Positions 1-10,562 are shown, counted from the stretch's first letter. The stretch is 64,000 nt of DNA from Bog-532 sp963742865 (GCA_963742865.1 CAVUNW010000003.1:1-64000), one strand, 5' to 3'. Notes: generated from the sequence alone by a model not told the origin. Made by a program: numbers and translations.

Positions 1-213
1 CCGGCCATCGGCGGTGGCGAGGCCGACCAGGTGCATCCGGTCGAGCTGGTGGCGGATGTTGCGCCAGGTGTCGCCTGTGGTGTCTCGGTGACCCGGATCA
101 GCAGCAGCGCGAGCCAGCACAACTGGACGAGCTGCGCCCGGATTCGGTCTTCCCGGTAGTGGAACACGGGGCGCAGGTCCAGGTCGCGGATTTGATGTCC
201 GGAAGCCACGCTC
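1..213 (-). pseudogene. C-terminal part of a decayed IS1634-type DDE transposase (continues beyond the window start)
   Basis: Read on the minus strand, this stretch encodes a typical IS1634-family C-terminal segment: DLDLRPVFHYREDRIRA, then QLCWLALLLIRV, then (in another frame) TGDTWRNIR and LDRMHLVGLATADG. At least two frame changes lie in 213 bases, so it cannot be translated as it stands. The N-terminal two thirds of what appears to be the same gene is at 2721-4201 on the same strand. Joining the two at the CTC triplets (211-213 and 2721-2723) gives a continuous reading KYVE-RGFR, which is why both are treated as halves of one gene split by the recombinase element. The family assignment rests on recognised motifs. 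The 3' end lies outside the window. Confidence 0.7.
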
Positions 214-293
214 AAGGAGCAAGTCAGACTGCATACATAGGCGAATCAGGTGCCGGGGATCCTCCTGTTCTAGGGATCGACGGCCTGCTGACG

Positions 294-581
294 GTGGTCG
301 CGGATGTCCGGCGGCTGCGCGAGGTGCAGGCTGGGACGGATGTCGGAGGTGGGCGGTGTCTGGAGATGCTGCCGTGTCCCCTTGAGCTGCGGGTGACAGC
401 TGTGCCGGCGTCGGAGGCGTTCCCGGAGGTGAACCGGGCGGTCGTGAGCCGTCTGCTGGGCCTGCTGGTCGAGCGGATGGTCCGGGAGACGGGCGACGGG
501 AACGGGGGTGAGCGCGGTGAGCGTCGCGGCGAGGCTGCCCTGGGAGCGGGCGGAGGGCAAGGTCCAGTCCTGGCATCGTGA
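294..581 (+). CDS. Possible small protein upstream of the recombinase, unrecognised
   Basis: An open frame runs through the leader of the recombinase element and overlaps the first 74 bases of the recombinase gene in another frame. GTG at 294 is an in-frame start inside the element, giving about 95 residues. The protein would be rich in Val, Leu, Arg and Glu (LTVVADVRRLREVQAG, then a Leu/Val-rich helix-like segment) with a Gly/Arg tail. I do not recognise a family. In DNA of this GC content open frames occur by chance, so this is a weak call. It may instead be only a leader or regulatory region of the element. Confidence 0.25.
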   Translation: MVADVRRLREVQAGTDVGGGRCLEMLPCPLELRVTAVPASEAFPEVNRAVVSRLLGLLVERMVRETGDGNGGERGERRGEAALGAGGGQGPVLAS

Positions 582-2700
582 CCGGCTGGCAGTGGTCTAT
601 GTCCGGCAGTCCACTGCGGCCCAGGTTCAGGATCACGCTGAGTCGACGCGGTTGCAGTACGGGCTGTCGGAGCGCGCGGTCACGCTGGGGTGGGCGCCGT
701 CGCGAGTGCTGGTGATCGACGAGGACCTGGGGCACTCGGCTTCGGGGGCTGATGCGCGGCCGGGCTTCGCGCGGCTGGTCGCGGAGGTGGGGCTGGATCA
801 CGTGGGCATCGTGCTGGGCATCGAGATGTCCCGGCTGGCCCGGTCGGGGCGGGAATGGCATCAGCTGCTGGAGTTGTGCGCGCTGTCCGGGGCGCTGCTG
901 GGCGACCTGGACGGGGTTGATGACCCGGCCGAGCACAATGACCGGCTGCTGCTGGGGCTGAAGGGCACGATCAGCGAGGCGGAGCTGCACCTGATCAGGC
1001 AGCGGATGTGGTCCGGGCGGGTCGCTAAGGCCCGCCGCGGCGAGCTGGCGGTGCCGCTGCCGGCCGGGCTGGTGCGCCGTCCTTCCGGGGAGGTAGTGCT
1101 GGATCCGGACGAGCAGGTGCGCGGCGTGGTCCGCCTGGTTTTCGGCCTGTTCGAGCGGCTGGGCACGGTCGGCGCCGTGCTGGGCTTCCTCGCCGACAAC
1201 CGCATCCAGCTGGGAGTCCGGCTGCGTGAGGGGCCCGGGCGCGGGGAGCTGGCCTGGCGCCGGCCCAGCCGGGCCGGGGTGACGAACATGCTGCGCAACC
1301 CGGCTTACGCTGGCATCTACGTCTATGGCCGCAGCACACTGGACCGCAGGCGGCGCCAGCCGGGGGCCGTTCACCGGGCGGGTCCGGCGGCCGCGCGAGC
1401 AGTGGGCGGTGTTCCTGCCCGGGGTGCTGCCGGCCTATATCAGCATCGAGCAGTACGAGCGGAACATGCAGCGACTGGACGCAAACCGGTCCCGCGCGCA
1501 GAGCCTGGGCGCGGTGCGCGATGGCCCGGCCCTGCTGGCCGGGCTGGTCGCCTGCGGCCGGTGCGGCAGCAAGATGACGGTCCGCTACCAGCGCGGCCCG
1601 GGCGGCAGGCTGCACCCGGTCTACGTGTGCGGCCGGGCCAAGGCCGATTACGGCGCCAGCCAGTGCCAGCAGCTGGCCAGCGGCTGCGTCGACGCGCATG
1701 TCGCCGGCCTGCTGCTGGCGGCGGTGGCCCCTGCCGCGCTTGAGGTGTCGCTGGCCGCGGCCGGGCAGGCCGAGGCCCAGCGCGAGCAGGCCGGCCGGAT
1801 CTGGCGGCAGCGCCTGGAACGGGCTGATTACCAGGCAGAGCGGACCCGCCGCCAGTACCAGCTGGCCGAGCCGGAGAACCGCCTGGTCGTCCGGCAGCTG
1901 GAAAAGGACTGGGAGGCCGCCCTGGCCGAGCGGCAGCGGCTGAGCGAGGAGTACGACCGGTTCGCCGCGGCCCGCCCCCGGACGCTGACCGCCGCCGAAC
2001 GCGACCAGATCCAGGCCCTGGCCGCTGACCTGCCCGCCGTCTGGAACGCCCCCACCACGACCGACGCCGACCGCAAGCAGCTGATCCGGCACCTCGTTGA
2101 GCGGGTCCGCATCACCGTGCGCGGGACCAGCGAGGAGGTAGACGTCGAGGTCGTGTGGCCGGCGGGCACCGCACGGCGGGCCGGGTCACCCGGCCGGTCG
2201 CGGCCTTGTCCCAGCTGAGCTACTTCCCGCAGCTCCGGCAGCGTGCCGCGGAACTGGCCGCTGCCGGGCGCACCGCCGCCGAGATCGCCGAGAGCCTCAA
2301 CGCCGAGGGACTGCGGCCGCCCAAGCGCGCTACGGCCTTCACCCCCAGCTCGGCCGGTGACCTGCTCGGCGCGCTGGGCCTGCAGCACACCCGGACCCCG
2401 GCGTCCCGGCCTGAACTCGGCGAGCATGAATGGTGGCTGCGCGACCTCGCCTCGCACCTGGGAATGTCCAAGGTCACCCTCGATGCCTGGATTCGCCGCG
2501 GCTGGGCTGATGGCCACCTGCACCCCGAGGCACGGCTCATCGTCGTGCGCGCTGACCCCGCCGAGGTCGAGCGGCTCCGCGCTCTGCACCAGGTGCCCCG
2601 CGGCCAGCACAACCGCCGCCCCTGGCTAACGAATCAAGCCGCCCTCATGAACACCGAACGGGAAGGAACCGACGACAATGCCGACGAGCCGCGGCTATGA
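508..2700 (+). pseudogene. Large serine recombinase (site-specific integrase/transposase), frame broken twice
   Basis: The N-terminal resolvase domain is clear: VVYVRQST near residue 30 carries the catalytic Ser, and EMSRLARS near residue 115 is the second conserved block. The Recombinase domain follows (GLVRRPSG to NPAYAGIYVYGRS), then a zinc ribbon (ACGRCGSKM ... YVCGRA) and a coiled-coil-like Glu/Arg/Gln-rich stretch. Translation leaves frame near 1365 at a run of five G and continues one base over (REQWAVFLPGVLPAYIS onward). It changes frame again near 2158 to finish with two helix-turn-helix-like segments (AAEIAESLNAEGLRPPK; LGMSKVTLDAWIRRGW). The two shifts compensate. If repaired the product would be about 730 residues, long even for this family. 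It should excise and integrate its own element. Either the gene is decayed or the two indels are sequence errors. Confidence 0.8.
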
Positions 2701-2720
2701 CAGCACTGCGGCTTGCTCTT

Positions 2721-4201
2721 CTCGACGTATTTGAGGTTCTTGTAGGCGGTGACCACGGCGGCCGCGTCGAGTCCCCGGCGGGTACCGGGGTGCGGAGCAC
2801 GTAGAACCCGTCCAGGGCGGCCTCGGCGTCGATCTGCGGCCTGGCGCTGCACGGCCAGGGTGGTGTCGGTGATGGTGACGGCGAAGTGCTTGCCGGTCTT
2901 GTACCTGCTGATCACCTTGCCGACCTCGATCCCGATCGGCCCGGCGCCGGTGAGCCGGCCAGGTGGGCCTGGACCCGGGCGATGATCGGGGCGAGCAGCT
3001 TCTCGGTGGCGGCCAGCAGGTCCTCCCGCTTGCGGGCCCGCTCGGCGGCCAGGACGGGGTTGCGGCGGGCGACCAGCCGCTCGCCGGGGAAGTCATCGGA
3101 GGTGATCTCGGCCAGGTCCTGCTGATCGAAGAGGCTGAGCTGGAGCGGGCCGCCGTCGGCGCCGGCGTCGCGGAGCCTTCCTCGCCGGCATGGATGTAAC
3201 GCCCACCGCCCTTGCTTGAGGGTAACGGACTCGGGTTGGCGGCGCACGGGCGCGGCTGCGGTCGGCGACCCACACCAGCCGGTGCAAAGGTTCCAGCCGC
3301 CCAGGTCGTCCTTGACCTTGCGGATGATCTTCTGGTCCGCCGTGTTGCCGGGGGAGGTCCAGCAACGCACCGGGATCCCGTCCCGGGTGACCGCCATGGA
3401 CGATCACCACCTGGGGCAGGTCGTCACGGTGATCCTTGGAATGCCCCAGGCCGCCGTTGTTTCCCTTCTTTCCCTCCGGCGGCTCGTCCTTCGTCCCCGC
3501 TCGTCCCGGTCCTGCTTAGCCTCTGGCTCTAGCCCGGCGGGCCACCCCCAGCCTCCCAGTAGGTCGAGGTCGAGTCGACGAAGACGTATGTTGACGTTCG
3601 AGGTCCAGCAGATGGGCGACCGACTCAGAAGATCCTCGCCCTCTGGCGACCTCATCGGAGCGCGTCCAGCAGGAAGTCCATCGCCGCGGTAGGCGGCGTC
3701 GTCGGCTGACACCCCGGGAGCAGCCCTCGAGGGGAACACCCCGCTCCGCCACCATCCGCGCCGGCCGGCCAGTTTCGAGGCCGGCTCCAGCGCCCGCTGC
3801 GCCCACCAGCGCGAACACCACCCGCTCGGTGGCCTCCCCGTCTCAGCCTCGCCCGGATCCCACGGCCGCCCTGAGCGATCGTCGGCCCCATCCGCAGCCG
3901 CTCCCCACAGCCGTGGCCAGCACCCACGCCCCGCCTCATCCGGTCGCGAGCTCGAGCACCTCGACCCCTCTCCGGCCGTTTGCGTGCAGCCACCGCCTGG
4001 GCCGGGTCCAGGAACCGGGAGATCGAGGCCACAAGCCGGGGACGAGCGCGGCCCGGTCCACCCTGGTCGGCGCGGCCGAAGTTGTGGATCACCTTCGCGA
4101 CCGGGCTGCCGGTCACTCGGGTGCCGCTCGTTGTGCGCCAACTGAAGGTAGGACACCACCGAGCCGTCCTTGTTCCGGCGCCGGGTCTCCCGCAGGTACA
4201 C
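2721..4201 (-). pseudogene. N-terminal and central parts of the decayed IS1634-type transposase
   Basis: The minus strand begins with MYLRETRRRNKDGSVVSYLQ at 4201, a standard start for actinobacterial IS1634 transposases, and then passes through several frames. Recognisable pieces are VAKVIHNFGRADQ and LVASISRFLDPAQAVAA (about 4000-4100), a middle region with SDDAAYRA-like text, VTRDGIPVRCWTSPGNTAD (about 3350), WVADR, then DLAEITSDDFPGERLVA and YKTGKHFAVTITDTTLAVQRQ (about 2860). It ends with VVTAYKNLKYVE at the element junction. At least six frame changes are needed to follow the protein, so it is inactive. The missing C-terminus lies at 1-213 beyond the inserted recombinase element. Confidence 0.75.
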
Positions 4202-4512
4202 GCCTACAAGTCAAGTCGTCTGCGCTGACCAGAACAAGCGACACGCCGGATCGCGTGTGCCTACACCAAATCGCCCTCAGCGCACCCTCCGAAGCCTGCG
4301 ACCAGCAAGGACGTCATCGATCAAGCCCCGATCTGCCTACGATCTTCGGAAGTCCGGCCAGGAGCTGACACGACAACTGAGTCCCCGCTGGGCGCGCGGC
4401 AGCAGACCCTGGCCGGTGCGGTGGCGAGGGCTGGGCGATGGCGCTGATTTGTCCGGCGGATGGGCCGGGGGTGCCGGGATCGGCGGCGGCTCCGGGGCTG
4501 GATAAGAACTGT
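4202..4512. other. Spacer between two decayed transposase genes, no gene seen
   Basis: About 310 bases between the start of the IS1634-type gene and the stop of the IS110-type gene. No reading frame resembles a protein I recognise. It probably contains the 5' end of the IS1634 element and the 3' flank of the IS110 element, but I could not identify terminal repeats by eye. Confidence 0.4.
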
Positions 4513-5811
4513 TTAAGCGCCGGGTGGTAATACGGCCTCCGGCGGGCTGATGGTGATGGTGACGGTGCAGCCGGGGTGCAGCTTTTGCAGCTGGCGCTCC
4601 AGGTATGCCTGCTTCTGGTCGGGGGATTCCCGCCGGGTGTGAAGTCGGCGCCCGGCTCCTGGTAGGGCGTGCCGGACTTGAGTACCTGGTAGGCGATCTT
4701 GAGCAGGGTGTGCGCGATCGCGGTGATGGCCTTCTTCTTCGCGCCGGGGTTCTTGTCCCCGCCGAAGCGGCGGACCAGCCGGTTGTACCGGGCCTGCAGC
4801 CGGCCGCGGACCCGGATCGCGGCCCAGGCGGCCTGGATCAGCATCGGCTTGATGTAGGTGCCGGCGTCACCGGTCCGGCCGTGCTTGCGCTTGCGGGCGC
4901 TGATGTTGTTGCCCGGGCACAGGCTCACCCAGGAGGCGAGCTTCTTGTGGCTGGAGAAGTGCAGGTGCGGGGCGGGGCCGATTTCGCCCAGCCACGCCCA
5001 GCCACGACGTCGCCGAAACCGGGGAGGCTCTTGAGCAGGTCCGCCTCGCGCTGCCAGCGCGCGGCCTTGCCCGCGATCCGCTCATCCAGGTCAGCGACCG
5101 CGGCGTCGAAGCCGGTGATGCGATCCCGGTGCAGGCGGCACAGCAGCGCGTGATGGCCGGTGAACCGGCCGGTCAGCGCCATCGACAGGTCGGCCAGCTT
5201 CCCCGCGGCCCGCATCCGGCCTTTAGCCAGGTCCGCCAGCACGCCGCCGCGGCGCTCCCCGTCGATCAGCGAATCGATCATCGCCGTGGCCGACGCCCCG
5301 GTTATGCTGCTGGCAACCGAGCCGAGCTTGATGCCGGCCGATTCCAGCGCCTTAGCGAGCGGCTGGATCTCCGAGGTGCGGGCCTGGACCGTCTTCATCC
5401 TGTACCGGGTCAGGTCCCGCACCTCCTTCAGCTCCGCCGGCGGATATACGACCCGCGCAGCAGCCCGCACCCAAACAGCTCCGCCAGCCGGGCGCAGTCC
5501 GTCGCGTCGGTCTTGTGCCCGCGCAGCGCCTTGGCGTGCGCCGGGTTGATCACCGCGACCTCGGTGAAGTCCTGCTCGGCTAGCGCGTAATACACCGGCT
5601 CGGTGTAGACCCCGCTGGCCTCCATCACCACGTGCGTGACACCCCGCCGGGGCAGCTCGCGGGCCATCTCCTGGAGCACCCCGTAAAACGTCCGGAACTC
5701 CAGGATCTCCGTCCTGCGGGTCCACGGCTTGTCTCCAGGGGACCGGATCGCGACCTTGATCATCTCTTTGTGCACGTCGATTCCCGCGACGCGCTCGTGC
5801 AGCACTTTCAT
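4513..5811 (-). pseudogene. IS110-family (IS116/IS902-like) transposase, three frame changes
   Basis: The start is ATG at 5811, preceded by a good ribosome site (GGAGGTGG). The N-terminal DEDD domain is intact in the first frame: VAGIDVHKEMIKVA, VVMEASGVY and HKTDATDCARLAELFGCG. Near 5455 the reading moves to a second frame (PPAELKEVRDLTRYRMKTVQ ... SLPGFGDVVA). Near 4990 it moves to a third (WLGEIGPAPHLHFSSHKKLASW, SLCPGNNISARKRKHG, the C-terminal transposase_20 region), and near 4610 to the last, ending TVTITISPPEA and TAA at 4513-4515. The repaired length, about 430 codons, matches the family. It is inactive unless the indels are sequence errors. IS110 enzymes use an RNA-guided DEDD/serine mechanism, but I did not delimit the element ends or a guide RNA. 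Confidence 0.82.
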
Positions 5812-6163
5812 CTGCGCGGCCACCTCCTGCAGCGGTACCCCCCACCGGATGGGAACGGGCGCGCCGCCCGCCAGAGCCCCGGTCAGTACAGGAGACTGAC
5901 ACACGCGCACGCAGCGGCAACGGGGGTTACCCGGCAAGGGGCTCCGGCACCAAACTTAAGTACGGCCTCGAACGGCCCAAGCGAAACCGGTGACGACGAG
6001 CGGCACGCTAGCACCACGGTGCACCTTCCGCCCCGCCGGCCGCTGCCCGATCACGACAAAGACCCTAGCCACCTGTGACCCGCACCCCGCCGACGGGGCG
6101 GGAGGGGACCCAGTTGTCGCATCCCACGGCAGCGCCACGCAGTGGCGAATGAATTCTTAAATG
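5812..6163. other. 5' flank of the IS110-type gene, no gene seen
   Basis: About 350 bases upstream of the IS110-type transposase. IS110 elements carry a non-coding segment next to the transposase gene, so part of this may be element DNA. No coding signal or terminal repeat was recognised. An AT-rich patch lies near 6145-6165 where the next fragment ends. Confidence 0.35.
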
Positions 6164-6400
6164 TCAAGCGGCGAGCTTGTTTTCGCGGTGGGGCCGCGCA
6201 GGGTGCGACAAGGACCCGCAGGGTTCCGGCGGATCCGCTTGACCTTGCAGGACGCGGCGTCGGTCTCGACGAACAGGCGTCGTCATCCTGGTGGAACCAC
6301 ACAGGGGCCCGCGGCCAGACCACAACCCGGCGGCTGCGGGCCTGGCCTTCTGCCAGGTCCAGTCGGGTGATCCTGACGACCGCAAGCGGCTCCGGGCGTC
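6164..6400 (-). pseudogene. Fragment of a PPOX-class F420/flavin-dependent oxidoreductase
   Basis: On the minus strand a piece reading APVWFHQDDD, then (one base over) LFVETDAASCKVKRIRRNP, then GPCRTLRGPTAKTSSPLDI before a stop, resembles the core of pyridoxamine-phosphate-oxidase-like F420-dependent enzymes (PVWF, a TDA..KVKR..NP block). The N-terminal and C-terminal parts are missing and at least one frame change separates the pieces. This is a relic with no expected function. The assignment rests on short motifs and is moderate at best. Confidence 0.4.
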
Positions 6401-6438
6401 GTCTTCCCGTGGCGTCCGGCGGCTCGCGGAATCCCGGG

Positions 6439-8559
6439 TCAGCCTGCGGTCAGGGCTGCGGCGCGCTCCTGGCGGAGTTCGGCTGGTGCCGGGTCCGGTT
6501 TGGCGGCCAGCTTGCTGGGCCACCACATCCACCGGCCGATGTCTAGGTTCAGGGCGGTGACGAGCACGGACCGGACGACGATGGTGTCCAGCAGGATGCC
6601 GAACGCGACCGCGAAACCGAGTTCGGTCAGGAACGTGGACGGGATGGTGGCGAGGACGGCGAACGTGCCGGCGAGCACGAAGCCGGCTGAGGTGATCACC
6701 CCGCCGGTGGCGGCGAGCCCGATGATCGCGCCGTGCCGGGCGTCGTGCTTGATCGCTTCCTCCCGGACCCGGGTCATCAGGAAGATGTTGTAGTCGATGC
6801 CCAGCGCGACCAGGAACACGAATACGAACAGCGGGAAGCTGGTGTCCGCGCCGCCGAAGCCGAACACGTGGTTGAAGAAGAACGCGCTGACCCCCAGGGC
6901 GGCGGCGAACGACAGTACCACCGTGGCGGTCAGGATCAGCGGCGCCACCAGCGCCCGCAACAGCAGCATGAGGATGATCAGCACCACCGCCAGGATGAGC
7001 GGGATGATGAGGTTACGGTCGTGCGCGGACGCGCGTGCTACGTCGAGGTTGACGGCTGTGGCGCCGCCGACCAGGGCGCTGGCGCCGGGGACGGCGTGCA
7101 CCGCGGCCCGCACCCGGTCGATCGTGTCGTACCCGGCCTGGCTGTCCGGCGGTGCGGTCAGCGTGCCCTCCAGGTAGGCATAGCCTCCCCGGACCGCCGG
7201 CGGCGTCACGGCGGCGATCCCCGGGGTATGGGCGAAGGCGGACCGCAGCTGGGCCGCCGTGCTTGGGTTGCCGATCACGATGACGGGCACGCCCGCGCCC
7301 GCCGGGAAATGCTCGGCGAGCACGGTCTCGCCCGTCACCGAGTCGGGATGCCCGCGGAAGCCCTGCGCGTTGGTCAGGCCACTGGCCTTCAGCCCGGTCA
7401 GGCCCAGCGCCAGCACGCCGAGGATCACGGCGGTGGTGATCCATACCGGCCGCGGCCGGGAGGCGATGCGCCAGCCGACCCGCGCCCACATCCCCCGGTG
7501 GGTCGGCTCGGCCGAGCCGTAGGTGGGCCGGTACGGCCAGAAGACCCCGCGGGGGAAGGTCACCAGCAGGGCGGGCAGCAGGGTGATCATGACGAACATG
7601 CCGACCGCGACGCCGATCGCGAGCACCGGCCCGAGGCTCGCGGTCGAGTTCAGGTCCGCGGCGGACAGCGTCAGCAGCGCCACGACCACGGTGGCGGCGC
7701 TGGCGATAATCGCCGGGCCGGCCCGCCGCAGCGCTTCGGCCATCGCCGGGTGGCGGCGATCGTGGCGGCGCAGTTCCTCCCGGTACCGCGCGACGATCAG
7801 CAGCGCGTAGTCGGTGCTCGCGCCGATGACCAGCACGTCCAGGATGCCGCCGCTCAGCCCGGTGACCGTCAGGCCAGCATGCGCCGCCAGCAGGTAGATC
7901 ACCGCCTGGGCGATGATTAGCGCCACCCCGGAGGAGATCACCGGCAGCAGCCACAGGAACGGGCTCCGGTAGGTGATCAGCAAGATCACGATGACGACCG
8001 CCACGGCCGAGTACAGCAGCGAGCCGCTGATGCTCTTGTACACATTGTTGCTGTCGGCCGCGCCCCCCAGCGGGCCGGTGATGTGAGAGACCAGGCCGTT
8101 CGCGTTCGAGTTGGTGATCGCGCGGATGGCATCGACGGCCTTGTTCGCGTCGGAATAGCCCTTCGAGCCCAGGTTGACCTGGAGGATGGTCTCGATGGCC
8201 TTGCCGTCCGCCGACACGATCGGGCCCACGATCCGGCCGGGCACAGCGCCGGGCACCCCGGCGAACCTGCGGGCGTCCGCGGCCGCCTTGGCCCGGTCCG
8301 CGGCGGTGATACCCGAGGCACGCACGTAGACGACGACCCCGGTGTAGATGTTGGGTGACTGGAAGCGTGACTGTACGTCCAGGACCTTGGTCGACTCCGC
8401 GTTGCCGGGCAGCCAGTACTTCGCGTCGTTCTTCTCCGCACCCATGAGCTTGCTGGACAGCGGGGCCATGATCACGAGCACGACCACCCAGAAACCCACC
8501 ACCACCCACTTGGTCCAGCTCCCGGCCGGGATCTCTGCGATCTTTCGTAGTCTGCTCAT
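6439..8559 (-). CDS. MMPL/RND-family membrane exporter
   Basis: A 706-residue protein with the two-fold MMPL layout. A first membrane helix (WVVVGFWVVVLVIMAPL) is followed by a soluble porter domain of about 150 residues with sites such as YWLPGNAEST, then a bundle of helices from about residue 175 with LSGGILDVLVIGASTDYALLIVARYREE, a typical MMPL signature. A second porter domain (about 390-520) precedes a second bundle with VALGIDYNIFLMTRVREE. Members export lipids, drugs or siderophores using the proton gradient. The substrate here is unknown. The start at 8559 has AGGAAGCG upstream. It is the only fully intact gene in the first 10 kb. No dedicated regulator is clear upstream. Confidence 0.9.
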   Translation of the reverse strand: MSRLRKIAEIPAGSWTKWVVVGFWVVVLVIMAPLSSKLMGAEKNDAKYWLPGNAESTKVLDVQSRFQSPNIYTGVVVYVRASGITAADRAKAAADARRFAGVPGAVPGRIVGPIVSADGKAIETILQVNLGSKGYSDANKAVDAIRAITNSNANGLVSHITGPLGGAADSNNVYKSISGSLLYSAVAVVIVILLITYRSPFLWLLPVISSGVALIIAQAVIYLLAAHAGLTVTGLSGGILDVLVIGASTDYALLIVARYREELRRHDRRHPAMAEALRRAGPAIIASAATVVVALLTLSAADLNSTASLGPVLAIGVAVGMFVMITLLPALLVTFPRGVFWPYRPTYGSAEPTHRGMWARVGWRIASRPRPVWITTAVILGVLALGLTGLKASGLTNAQGFRGHPDSVTGETVLAEHFPAGAGVPVIVIGNPSTAAQLRSAFAHTPGIAAVTPPAVRGGYAYLEGTLTAPPDSQAGYDTIDRVRAAVHAVPGASALVGGATAVNLDVARASAHDRNLIIPLILAVVLIILMLLLRALVAPLILTATVVLSFAAALGVSAFFFNHVFGFGGADTSFPLFVFVFLVALGIDYNIFLMTRVREEAIKHDARHGAIIGLAATGGVITSAGFVLAGTFAVLATIPSTFLTELGFAVAFGILLDTIVVRSVLVTALNLDIGRWMWWPSKLAAKPDPAPAELRQERAAALTAG

Positions 8560-9184
8560 CGCTTCCTCCTCGGGCTCTTCCTGCGGTCAGGACCGGTCAC
8601 CGGGCCTGTCTTCGTCAAGCTCAGCCATCGGGCTGGTCCTGCCGGGCACCAAGGTGAGCACGGCGATGACGCGCGCCAGCGGGAACGGGCAATGTCATTG
8701 ATGTTACGGACCAGGGTCCGGGCCAGCGGCCCCAACAGGCACAGGCACCCGTGCTCAACCGGTGCGCAGACGCGCTGCATGGAGCGGATCGAGGCTGCCA
8801 GCCGCGTCTCCCGGCGGACCGCCTCCCCAGCTCCACTAGGCCGGCCGGTCCGGCTGCGGGCGGGGCGGTCATCAGCGGCACCGCGACCGTCACCTCGCCG
8901 CCGGCCCGGGCACGTGCCGACTCATGGCGAGGATCCGCAGCGCCGCCGTCTCTTGCTCACCCGGGGGGCCAAGGACGGGGTAAGCGTGGTCACGGCGAAC
9001 TCCCTTCCGCTCCAGGGCGCGGAACGCAATTCGCACAACCTTCAACGGTTCATCGTGCCTGCGCCTAACCGCACACGGGCGGGTCGCTGTTCCTTCCGGC
9101 CATCGTTCACCCCGCACAGCCCAGGGCCCAAGATGCCGAAGGGCCCCCCGGCATGAAGGCGAAAGTCCCCTGCCCGCCGGCTCC
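8560..9184. other. Region upstream of the MMPL gene, no convincing gene
   Basis: Several short open frames cross this stretch on both strands but none looks like a protein I can name. On the minus strand a piece reading CLLGPLARTLVRNINDIARSR just before the MMPL gene could be the end of a decayed MarR-like regulator, a common neighbour of MMPL exporters. The rest of such a gene could not be followed, so I do not call it. Confidence 0.3.
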
Positions 9185-9309
9185 TGCCGCTCAGCGTCGT
9201 AGACGACGGCCCCCGCTGGTTCCGGACAGCGCGGCCGTGGCACCGGATCCTGCCGGCCACCAGCTACTGCCGTCCGGCTCCCAAGGCCCCGGCAGCGCGG
9301 CCCTGTTCA

Positions 9310-9918
9310 GTGACACCTGGACCTGGAACTGCACGACACGGACCCGGCTCCAGCCGGCCGCCTGCATGCTCGCCGAGCTGCCGTTCAGCTGGTGCGGCTG
9401 CGCGCCGCGAGCCAGGCGCAGGTCGCATCGGCGTCCGGGGTGGACCCGGCGACGGTCTGGCGCTGGGACCAGGCGCTGGCCGCGGGCGGGGTGGCCGGGC
9501 TGGTCCCGGCCCGCAAGGGGCCGCGGCGGGCCTCGAAGCTGACCGGCGAGATGGTGCGCGGATCGCCGGACTGGACACGGCGGGCAAGAGCCTGCCCCTG
9601 AACGCCGCCGCGACCGGGGTGTTCACGTTCAGCGTGCGCAACGCGCTGGGCCGGATACCGCCCCGGGCCGCCGGGCCGGGCGCCGCCCGCAAGGATGCCG
9701 CCGGCGGTGACGATGACGCCGGCCGGGAGGCGGCCGGGGAAAGCGCACCTGGCGAGCACGACCGCGCCCGGGCACGCCAGCGGGAGCCGCTGCCGGTGCT
9801 GCCGGACCCGGTGCCCCGCGGCGGCGAGCGGGCGGCCGCCCGGTGGGGACCGCTCGGCGAAGGCGCCGAGCCGCCACGACCTACGGCAGAGCGCCCAGGC
9901 GGTCACTCGCCCGCCTGA
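9310..9918 (+). pseudogene. N-terminal remnant of a helix-turn-helix transposase
   Basis: Following the frames, the DNA reads VRLRAASQAQVASASGVDPATVWRWDQALAAGG, then VAGLVPARKGPRRASKLTGE, then (after a frame change near 9555) RIAGLDTAGKS and LPVLPDPVPRGGERAAARWG. This is the start of a family of actinobacterial transposases with an HTH that recognises DNA followed by an Ala/Gly/Pro-rich linker. The catalytic part should follow but is absent: after about 9890 the homology stops. It is therefore a truncated stump. Family naming is from memory of similar proteins. Confidence 0.55.
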
Positions 9919-10559
9919 CCGGGCTCAGCGGTCACGCTACGTGATCGAGGGTGACGCCGCAGGTCCTGGACGCCGACAACCCGCCATCAGGCAGCGGTCC
10001 CCCCGCTGCCGCCAACGCGATCACGCGCGATCCGAGCGACGACCGGACTCGGCAGCACCCATGCAGCCCGGTCCGGCAACCGCCGCCAAGCGCACTCGCT
10101 GCGCCCGTGCATGCCCCGGGCCCGGCCCGGCGATTCGCGCGCCGTGTTCCGCCGATCGGCACGCTTCCGCGACTTCACGGCGACCCGCCCATGGCCGCGT
10201 AACCGGGCGACCCTGACCGGATGAGCGACCGGGTACAGCCCGGCAGGTTCTTGCGATGCATCCGGAAACGCCCGCCTGCACGACGACGGCACCGCGCAAA
10301 CGCCAGGTGAGGACCACGGTCCTCCGTGGCGTGCACCCGTCCCCGCACCGACCAGGCCATTTGTTCCGCCGGGAACACCGCTGACCCGCAGAACCACCCG
10401 ACTGCGAGACCATCCTCACCGGCACGGCCGGCAACGGTGAAGACCGCAAACCCGGCCGACGGACCAAGATCCCCACAAACCCCCACAACCGGAAGCCCGT
10501 CAAGCCCGCGGGAACACCGTCACTGCTCATGCATTCACGCATGTCAGAGGTCATAAGAC
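9919..10559. other. Gene-free stretch between the transposase stump and tRNA-Asn
   Basis: About 640 bases with no recognisable protein or RNA gene on either strand. It lies immediately 3' of the tRNA-Asn gene, where integrating islands usually sit. I looked for a second copy of the tRNA 3' end here and in 1-10 kb and saw none. Confidence 0.35.
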
Positions 10560-10562
10560 TGG

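Larger units (their letters stand above)
214..2720. mobile_element. Large-serine-recombinase element inserted in an IS1634-type transposase gene
   Basis: The element is defined by its junctions. The IS1634 reading frame is interrupted after KYVE (right side, 2721 onward) and resumes at RGFR (left side, up to 213), with a CTC triplet at both borders (211-213 and 2721-2723). The ends are imperfect inverted repeats: AAGGAGCAAG at 214-223 against CTTGCTCTT at 2712-2720, with a further CATAG (236-240) / CTATG (2695-2699) match inside. Cargo is only the recombinase gene (508-2700) plus a possible small frame before it. A 3-base repeat with a serine recombinase fits integration at a short core as in TnpX-type elements. 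The exact crossover bases cannot be decided inside the shared CTC. Confidence 0.65.

Noticed and set aside
8556..8893. MarR-type regulator upstream of the MMPL gene
   Set aside because: Only about 20 residues look suggestive and no winged-helix core can be followed in any frame.
1..10560. Attachment-site duplicate of the tRNA-Asn 3' end
   Set aside because: No second copy of the tRNA 3' segment was seen in this stretch; it may lie outside the window.
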